DNA from: Prosopocoilus inquinatus
Lineage: Eukaryota > Arthropoda > Insecta > Coleoptera > Lucanidae
NCBI GenBank assembly: GCA_036172665.1
Contig: CM069877.1
Coordinates: 17,199,001 to 17,263,000, forward strand
Reading direction: 5' to 3'
DNA length: 64,000 nt
Positions 56,224-64,000 of this stretch are shown piece after piece; position 1 is the stretch's first letter; the number at the start of each line of letters is the position of its first letter. The translations under genes were made by a program, and so were the position numbers. Under the pieces are notes generated by a model. The model was not told the origin of the DNA. It searched no databases and was given only the letters and a program-made list of their open reading frames with translations.

Positions 56224-56648
56224 AATTTAGTTTAAATCAGAGCTACAGTGTAGTCATCACATCAGCTCAGCCAGGCATTGTCTACAATTATTAAAACAAT
56301 TGATATGAGAACAAACTAAAGTTTAAAGTTAATCTATCAGTGAAATACAGACCCAAAACAATTAACTTCTGGTTACACAGTATTACGTTGCAAAAATAAA
56401 ACACATATATCAAAAGTGTTCTTTTTAACTTAAAACTAAAAAAATAATTTAAAACATTAACAAGAAAACATGTTTAAAACTTAAAAATAAAGCACTTACA
56501 TCAAGAGTTCTTTTTTAGCTTAAAATTACAAACAATGAATTTAAAACATTATTAAAAAACATGTTTAAAACAGATGGTATGTTTTTAGTTCGGTGTTTTA
56601 AACATGTTTTAAACAGTTTGTTTTAAACTTTCCAACCCTGGTCGCAGG

Positions 56649-57560
56649 TGAATCTATTTTTATTCGACTTGGCACTCAAAACAAAGCATTACGTGGAAAA
56701 TGCACCGGATATTTGTTTTGAATTTTTTTCTCTGTAGGTTTCTTATTGAAAGTGCTTTTCTACTCCAACCTATATGTACGGCCAAGGCTGAATTAATTAA
56801 TCGGATATCGCGAATGGCCAGGCACGTACCGGCTGCTGAAACGCCCGAAATTTATCGTTTTGTTTTGCAGTCGACACACACGCCTCAAGAGCGGCATAAA
56901 AATTTATCACCGCGCTTCTGAGCTGGGGCTTTCGCGGAATTCAGAATCAATTCATTTTCATAATGGTAGCGACCCTTTTCTCGCCCTTCTTTATGACCGC
57001 CAAGAAATAGGTACCGTATGATCAAGAAGAAAAAAAGTTCAACGTTGACAATTTTTTCTGATCACGCGTTTTTATTTTCCGTACGGATGGCGCAATTTTT
57101 TTTTTGATTAAATTTCCCCAGAAATAAATAAATTCCAACCCCTTTTTCATATCGTATGTAATCCGCGTAGCGAGTTGTGAATATTATATGCGCGACTTTT
57201 AAGATCTCTCCGCCCCTGCGATAATAACTCGTACAGTTACGACCTATAAAATTTTATGAACGGAGTTAGACGTAATTCATGACGTATAAAATATCAAGTT
57301 TGAATTTTTAACGCGACGCAACGGTCACTGGCGCATATTGAAACAATGATCGATGATAATAATGATTATAATCAGCGCCATCTTGCGTACTCGCGTGGGC
57401 GCAATAAAACCTCTTATTTATGAAACTATTTTTGAGGAGCGAGCGCGCGCTCCACCTACACAGTGAGAGCTTCGAATAATACATGAGCTTCGGTTAATAC
57501 AGTTTTAAGCTGCTTTAAGGACAAGCACTGCATTAAGTTTATGAGACTAAACAGCTGCGT
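56649..57560. other. GC-richer, conserved-looking non-coding block
   Basis: It alternates AT-rich motifs (AATTAATTAATCGG, TAATGATTATAATCAGCG) with CpG-containing stretches, quite unlike the repeats around it. The open frame 56700-56921 (73 residues) has no recognised family. It could be enhancer-like sequence in a large intron or gene desert (inference). Confidence 0.35.
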
Positions 57561-59004
57561 CTTTTCCCTCCGAAACGCTTCTACGTTCCTCTCAATTCAA
57601 GTCTTCTAACTTATTTATGAATTTCACTAAAACTAACTGAAGATATACAAAGTAGTGTGTCCAAGAAAAGCTTCGTATTTTTTGGATGTTGAGGGTCATC
57701 CACTTCACAATTCATGCGTCTATGAGCGCCTTCTTAATTTCCAGGTGAAATCAGCTTTCAATATTTAAATTAAGCTTGTAGATGTGGTAAATTCACTTGA
57801 TATAAGTCGGGTTTAAAAAAGAAACGCAATTGACGCTTCATACGTCTCTGAGCACCTTAAAACGTGTGACTGGAAGATATTTAGACGGGCGCACAGTGTG
57901 TTATTTGATAAATCTAGCGGTACTTAATTAAAGACGGTGAAGCTCACTTTTTGAAATTTGGTGTGTAAGAAAAATACAGGCCGCTACTTCAGGGATGTCT
58001 TCTACAGATCAAAATAAAGAAGAAAGTTCATGCAAACATGTTCACTAAAAGCCACAACAATAGTTAACTTTCTTATTTGAATTCTTGCGAAATAACTTAT
58101 ATTGGAAAAGTTTCAGGATGTCAAATTAATTATGTCTCTAAGATATTATCTTCCAAGACCTACTATTTTTTTTTTATTATTTCTTGGTGTTCAAAGAAAA
58201 TGTCTGCAATATTTTTATTTGAAACTTTAAGAAATAACTGAAATTAAGAAAGTTTTAGGACCTTTTTCGTTCAATTTTATGGCAGTATCGGAAAAACAAA
58301 TGATTGGTTTTCGATATTTTCAATAGTTTCTATTTTTTAACAGAATAACAGCGTTTTATCACTGTCTCGTCTTTAGAATGTCTAATTACGTTCTCTACTA
58401 ATGAAATAAACGTCCATGACTTTCTTCTTGGGGGAAAACACGTTTACATGACGTTCAATTATCGACAAACGAATTTGATTAACATATAATAAAGCAGGCG
58501 AGCAAATAAATCACGGCAAATATTAATAACCAGAGTTGAGACAAAATCAGGAAAAGAATTAAAATAGCCGCGTGTATCCAATGCACGATAAATTTTATTA
58601 CGACATTACAATCACATTCTAATATTATTGTAACTGTTCAACGGAACAATAAAATTAAAATATATAGCTACGAATTAACAAAGATGTTCAATACTTTCTT
58701 GGGTTAGCCGCGGCGCCGAGAAGCTAAGTACGCACACTGTAGGCGAAATTTCGCCTAGGCCATAAAAGAAGCCGTAAATAAACACTATTTAACATAATAA
58801 AGATTACGAATTTCCGAAACGTTTTAGTGGCTACCCTGCTCGTATTACAATTTCAGTTGCGTTAATAATTTTTGTAAATGCACTGTGACCTGGATGATAA
58901 GAAAATGTTATGATAATAAAAACATTTGCGCTTTGACAGTAAAATAAAATTATAATTTAACTACGCTTTGACTGCATGCGACACAAATAATTAGTGCAGC
59001 CCGA
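57561..59004. other. Spacer, nothing recognised
   Basis: AT-rich; no gene, no element ends recognised. Confidence 0.5.
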
Positions 59005-61522
59005 CCGATGAGAAGTTAGCAATAAAATTCCAGCAATAAAATTATGAAATTTCAAAACGCTGCCACCGCTAAAATAACGATCACAGATCAATAATATTCA
59101 ATCTATTACAAAGAGTATAATGTGTAGATTTCTCTCATATGAAGAAACTGAAAAAATATTTGATATTAAGTTAACTATAACTATTTAAACCAGCATAAGT
59201 CATTATTCATATATCGCACCAAAACAATTGCTTTCACTGAAAATTTTCACGTAATCATAAAGCAAACATACATATCTATTTAATAATGCCTTCAGAAAGT
59301 TTTAGCCGGTTGATTTAAAGTAATTAGAAAATTAATTAAATATGGCATTCCCAGCAATAAAATAATACTAACTTTGAACGTCCATATCTTTTAATGCAGT
59401 ATTCGCATAACCATTCTGTTTGCAGAATATGAAAGCACGGATCGAAATCTATCGTTTAAACCGAGTTTTAGCCGGTTGATTTGAAGTAATTAGAAATTAA
59501 TAAATTTTGACGTTTGCAACAATAAAAAAAAACTTTACATTGCGCTTTGTGAATTATGGCCTAGGTTTGAACTTTGCATTGAGTACACACGGTGTTCAAA
59601 GTTTTTGTTATACGCACACAACAACTTCGTTATTATGGAAGGTACGAAGTCGTACGAAGTCGTGGCAAAAATAAACTGCTTTTACTCACTTTTTCTCTTT
59701 CTGGCCCAAAACATGCATCTTATGAAAATTCTTGTTATTAAAAGATTTTTACAAAACTCAGACAAAAACACCTTTTATAATAAACAAATAAACCAAAATT
59801 AATGGCTTCACATACACACACGATTTTCAAATGTTTTGTTCTTGAAACACAGCCATCTTAATGAATTTGTAAAAAATCTAAATATCTTCTTTATTTATTA
59901 ATTTCCGATAAAAATGATAAAGAAAAATTTTAATTCAGAATTTTATTCTCTATCGATTGGTCAAATAATATACAGCGTGTTCCATTTAAAAGAAAGTGTT
60001 CTATTCTCTTTATTTCGTTAACGCGATGTTAATTTTTTTGTTTGTATACATCGTTGCAATCAACGCAAAAAATACTACTAGTTTGCTAATTTAACCGGAT
60101 CTGTAACTTTAATAATAAAAAAGTTAGCAATGGTGACGAGTTATTTTTGAACAGTCTGTATACAGTGACAGCTAAAACGTTCGCACCATATGGGAATTTT
60201 TTTTATTATTGATTTGTTGTGTGGCTAAAAATAGCACTTATTCAGGGTACGAAAATTACAAAAAAAAATTGTAATTTGGAATTGTTGGGCAAACTAGACA
60301 AAATTTTAGTAGGATTCGATAAGTATTTACAAAATGTGTTTCTTGGTTACCAGAGATTATTCTCTTCGGCCTAATACTTCAGAAAAAAAGAAGATTTCCG
60401 GTTTTCTCAGTTTTGCTAAAGATCTGAAGCAGTTAATGGATATTTGTCAGTTAACTCATCCGAATGGTTAGCTTATTCATTTATGTTTATAAAAAATATT
60501 CAATAGAATAAAATTTGCTCTTGTGTTCTTACCTGTTGCATGCACAAGAAAATTTGAAACGATTTTTCACGTTTCCGTGCCAGGCCTTTTTTACTTAAGA
60601 TATTGTGTTATTGTTTTTGATTTCTTCATAATACATTTCTCATAACCCTAATTTAGAATAAGCAGATCGAAAATTGCAAGAATTACTTCTACTTTTTGGT
60701 TTGGACCCGTTTAAATTCGTATTTATAAAATCAAGATTTTCGTAATAGCCTTGAAATATTTACTGTTTGCACATATCTCGATTTTTTAAGTACAAAATAA
60801 TTCAGAAGGTACATGTAAAGTTAATATTGTTTTACTCTTGCAAATGCCACAACTTATTACTTTGTAATTACTTCAAATCAGCCGGCTAAAACTCAGAAGG
60901 TGGTTTAAACGAAAGATTTCGATCCGTGCTTTCATATTCTGCAACCAGAATTTTTATGCAAGTGCGGAATGGAAAGTTATGAACATTTGAAATTGGTACT
61001 GTTTCATTGGTCTGAGCGTCACTTTTAATTAATTTCTAATTACTTCAAATCAACCGGCTAAAACTCAGAGGGTGGTTTAAACGAAAGATTTCGATCCGTG
61101 CTTTCATATTCTGCAAACAGAATGTTTATGCGAATACTGCATTAAAAGATATGGACGTTCAAAGTTAGTATTATTTTATTGCTGGGAATGCCATATTTAA
61201 TTAATTTTCTAATTACTTTAAATCAACCGGCTAAAACTTTCTGAAGGCATTATTAAATAGATATGTATGTTTACTTTATGACTGTGTGAAAATTTCAGTG
61301 AAAGCAATTGTTTTGGTGCGATATATGATCTTATGCTGGTTTAAATAGTCATAGTTAAATTAATATCAAATATTTTTACAGTTTCTTCATATGCGGGGAA
61401 TCTACACATTATACTCTTTGTAATAGATTGAATATTATTGATCTGTGATCATTATTTTAACGGTGGCAGCGTTTTGAAATTTCATAATTTTATTGCTGGA
61501 ATTTTATTGCTAACTTCTCATC
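59005..61522. repeat. 2.5-kb foldback with arms of about 500 bp
   Basis: The left arm (about 59005-59512) and right arm (about 61024-61522) are inverted copies, for example CCGATGAGAAGTTAGC and its inverse. Each arm holds a unit with AACCGGCTAAAACT spaced about 165-180 bp apart (right: 60866, 61044, 61208; left, inverted: about 59300 and 59470). The loop contains a second copy of repeat C (60163-60410). Confidence 0.8.
60163..60740 (+). repeat. Dispersed repeat C, second copy
   Basis: 60163-60410 is collinear with 31910-32260. 60480-60720 matches parts of 32650-33010, partly in inverted orientation. Confidence 0.6.
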
Positions 61523-62620
61523 GGTGTGCAGCCCGTACTTGCTTTGTGCGTAATGGTAGAACTTAATTGCTATTTTCGTGTCGGACAAAATTTGTAATGT
61601 GATTTGCGTGTCAAGACCTTCTTAAGTCTAGAAATATTGAATCTTTGTTTATGATGCCACTTACGACGCGTGCCCCGTTGTAATTGTGTACTACGCAATA
61701 AATAACTTTAGGTACTAAAAAGCAATTTTGTGTGTTTTATTCTCGTTAGATTTAGAACGTCTTCGGAAATCAAGGAAACAAAAACGCTGCTTATTTGAAT
61801 TGAGTTGAAGATGACAATTTCATTGTATTTGTGATGGGTATTGGAAAAGATAATCGTGGAACATTCCATGATTACCTTTTGTATTGGTAAAAATACCCTT
61901 TTTTTACAAATATGTCGACGATTTAATCACTGCAATACCCTATCACTAACATAATGAAATTTTAACTGTTTTCAACAACTTCAATAACCAAATTCAATTC
62001 ACTCTAGAAAGTGAGACTGATAACAGTGTTCCATTTTTAGATACTAAACTTATAAGAACTTCAGGTAATGACGTTATATTAGATTGGTATAACTTTTTTC
62101 ATAAGGATTATTCTATACGATATTTATAATTAGATAGGTACACTAAAGATATTTTTTTTAGTCGGTGATTATGAATAAAATACCTACCTCTAAATTTTAG
62201 CTCTTTAATTGAATCGAATAGCTGTAGATTGCGAATGGTTCTATTTAGGGCTACAGTTGCTGAACAGGAAATGCTTATTTTTAAGAAGTCTGTTGAAGTC
62301 TGCAATAAAAATTTGTATGTTCCATTTAAAAAAATATAAGTTTGATGGATAACATTATACGCAATAACTTTTGTAGAAGACATTTTCTTTTATAATTAAT
62401 AGTTAAGGCGCTAGTGATGAAATCGATACCAACGACCCACCCTGTATACATATAACAATTTGTCGTATCTCTAACGGTGGTCGACATATCTATCGGGATA
62501 AAGAAACTGTATAACCTATCTTTTGAAAATTTTAGCAAATTCAACCAAATTCCGCCTTTTACTTATTTATTTATTATTATTATTATTTTTTTTTATGTCA
62601 AGTATTGATAGAATTTAATC
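61523..62620. other. Spacer, nothing recognised
   Basis: AT-rich. A TATGTTCCATTTAAA motif lies near 62317. Two short minus frames (62108-62383 and 62326-62544) overlap in different frames and are not called. Confidence 0.45.
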
Positions 62621-62624
62621 AGGA

Positions 62625-62702
62625 TTATTTACGGTCGAACGGAAGGGCGTCGTCGTCGGCGAGGTGTTCCTGTTTCGTGGCTTGATTAGACGGGATTTTA
62701 CC
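62625..62702 (-). CDS. Possible terminal exon on the minus strand (weak)
   Basis: After a strong acceptor (TTGCTTTTCTTTTACAG, ending at 62703 on the minus strand) one frame encodes KIPSNQATKQEHLADDDALP and five more residues before TAA. AATAAA follows downstream on this strand (near 62566). About 550 bp upstream is a donor (AAAG then GTGAGT, near 63225) and a TATAAAG motif near 63303. The exon phases do not join clearly, so the transcription unit is only suggested. Confidence 0.22.
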   Translation of the reverse strand, partial: GKIPSNQATKQEHLADDDALPFDRK

Positions 62703-62787
62703 TGTAAAAGAAAAGCAACCTGAGCATTCTGGTCATCCACGATTATTGCAAATATCAGGTTACGTAATTTAATGCTCAATCTAGTAC

Positions 62788-62880
62788 TATTGGTTCACCC
62801 AAAATCAGCTAAACAAATAAGTTCGGTTCACCCGAAAATTGCTAAACAAATAAGTTCGGTTCACCCGAAAATTGCTATGT
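62788..62880 (+). repeat. 33-bp minisatellite, about three copies
   Basis: Units of GGTTCACCCGAAAATTGC followed by TAAACAAATAAGTTC; the third is incomplete. It can be read as VHPKIAKQISS repeats but is not a gene. Confidence 0.85.
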
Positions 62881-62884
62881 CCTT

Positions 62885-63090
62885 GGTATCCAGGTGCGCT
62901 CGTGCGCGCGGGTCCCCCGCGAACGGAGAAGGTGCATGCGAAACCGTCCAACGGCTCCCCCGTGCCCTTATTTTGACAACCCCCGGGTCACTAGCGCCTG
63001 CGGTTATATTTCTACAACCCCCGGGTCGTCTAGCGCCTGCGGTCAACTCCGCCGTGCGAATCCCCCACGTCACGCCGCTTTCCGGCTAGG
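62885..63090 (+). repeat. GC-rich block with a tandem duplication
   Basis: Two copies of CAACCCCCGGGTC followed by TAGCGCCTGCGGT, at about 62979-63006 and 63015-63045. It is strikingly GC-rich for this window and open in several frames for that reason. Confidence 0.7.
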
Positions 63091-64000
63091 ACGACTAGCT
63101 TATTATCTAATTTAAAATCAAGCTCAACTAAAGCATGCTCCAGATCTGCCTTTTACCAAAATAGCAAGAATAACAAAAATAATAATAATAACAAGAATAA
63201 CAAGAATGCTCTGTGAGAAAACTCACCTTTACTTTGGCCTGCAGAAATCAAGCACTATCACGACCCTCTGGCACAACACACACAAGTCAATAGACGACTT
63301 TATAATGCGTTTCGAATAATTTCAGCTTTCGGTCCGTTGCTTATTTTGCTTAGGCCGCATTAATGTATTACCGCTGATCTCGTATTTCTTTCTAAGCCGT
63401 CGGTTAGTCATCGAAAGGTTACAGTTTTGTTTGTTTTAATAAACAGTTTTCGATAGCGCAGCATCGCCTCGCACGTTCGGATATTAAATCATTTGAGCAA
63501 AAATAATATTTCTTACAACTGTATAGCGCGATTAAAAAAGATTTGAGCATAAAAACAAAGAAGCTATCTCTCCCGTCCCTCGCTCCCACCCCGCCGAGAC
63601 TCGTTCGGTAATAAATTCGGGAGTTACAGCGTCCAAGGTTTGAATTGTAAATATGGCGCAGCATTCGGTCGAAATTACAGACGTAAACGGATTATCGCCG
63701 TTGGCAACGGCGGGTTTGTTTAGTTCTAGCTGAACAAATATCGTGTATAGAATTATGTTTATGCGGAATTACGTTCGCCCGATTTTAATTAGTGCTGCGT
63801 ATTCCGACGGGATAATTAGTTCTATAGGTGGAATACGCGTAGGCGTCCCCCCGTCGAATCAATCGCTGTTTTCAAATTAAAATGACTTATGGCGTGCGTT
63901 AATTGCAAACATTTAAATGTTATAGAGTGCTTTTATTTAATTCTGCAACATCCCTATTAGATCTAGAGCTAGCGATAAATTTGCTTGTCGTTTCAATAAA
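63091..64000. other. Spacer with CpG-containing stretches, no gene recognised
   Basis: A short AAT/AAC-rich run lies at 63175-63210. 63560-63850 is GC-richer. An 81-residue minus frame (63419-63664) has no recognised family. Confidence 0.4.

Larger units (their letters stand above)
51611..56640. mobile_element. hAT-like element interrupted by the 3.7-kb transposon
   Basis: The ends CAGGTTTAGAAAAAAAACTG and, inverted, CAGGGTTGGAAAGTTTAAAA are flanked by the exact 8-bp duplication GTCGCAGG at 51603-51610 and 56641-56648. Palindromic AAACATGTTTTAAAC-type motifs recur near both ends (51700-51735; 56460-56620). Without the insertion it is about 1.34 kb and non-coding. Confidence 0.85.

Noticed and set aside
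62772..63115. Overlapping open frames of 73-105 residues on both strands
   Set aside because: They come from the minisatellite and the GC-rich tandem block, where stops are rare.
1..64000. CRISPR arrays, rRNA and tRNA genes, bacterial operons
   Set aside because: Looked for and not seen; the sequence is eukaryotic in character.

Overview
This window reads as an insect-type nuclear genome segment, probably beetle-like, though the order is a guess. It is AT-rich, has short spliced exons with GT-AG introns and no operons or ribosome binding sites. Most recognisable sequence is transposable elements: two gypsy (Ty3-type) LTR retrotransposons and a solo LTR, three decayed LINEs, mariner, Tc1 and Tigger-like remnants, hAT- and Harbinger-like elements, and several long foldback (inverted repeat) elements. 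Host coding sequence is sparse: one candidate multi-exon gene, one candidate 57-nt internal exon and two weak terminal-exon candidates. I saw no rRNA, CRISPR or convincing tRNA.

Layout. 1-5619: minus-strand gypsy copy 1, running off the left edge and carrying several lesions. 6006-11900: a dispersed repeat, a mariner pseudogene, a short foldback MITE, a Tc1 fragment and a MITE nested in a MITE. 11930-15190: a decayed LINE. 16464-17280: a near-perfect foldback element. 17449-18562: a candidate host gene. 19206-23170: MITEs, a Tigger-like element and a local duplication. 23840-26247: a second LINE. 26673-33050: foldback elements and a second copy of the dispersed repeat. 33424-33750: a solo LTR. 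34306-40659: complete gypsy copy 2 with LTRs that look identical and a GTAT target duplication. 42126-44220: a hAT-like element holding a 9-bp repeat array. 45019-47861: LINE and inverted-repeat material. 49155-51483: a three-level nest of DNA elements. 51611-56640: a hAT-like element with an exact 8-bp target duplication, interrupted by an intact-looking 3.7-kb DNA transposon (52539-56223). 56650-64000: AT-rich sequence with GC-richer blocks and a 2.5-kb foldback.

The two most notable systems are as follows. (1) The gypsy element has a Pol that continues past the integrase GPY/F module into a TARG1/OARD1-like macro (ADP-ribose-binding) domain and a CCCH zinc finger. Its gag-pol junction has a GTTAAAC slippery site and a strong hairpin, the layout of a programmed -1 frameshift. 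(2) The DNA transposon at 52539-56223 has perfect 26-bp terminal inverted repeats, an AATT target duplication, subterminal CTTAGGCC-type repeats and an open three-exon gene for a 761-residue RNase H-like transposase candidate (DUF7869-like by recall).

The two gypsy copies are damaged in different places. Copy 1 has a mutated reverse transcriptase motif, a stop codon and a damaged zinc knuckle. Copy 2 has small indels at the gag-pol junction and in the integrase core. Family assignments come from motif recognition by eye; no search was run.
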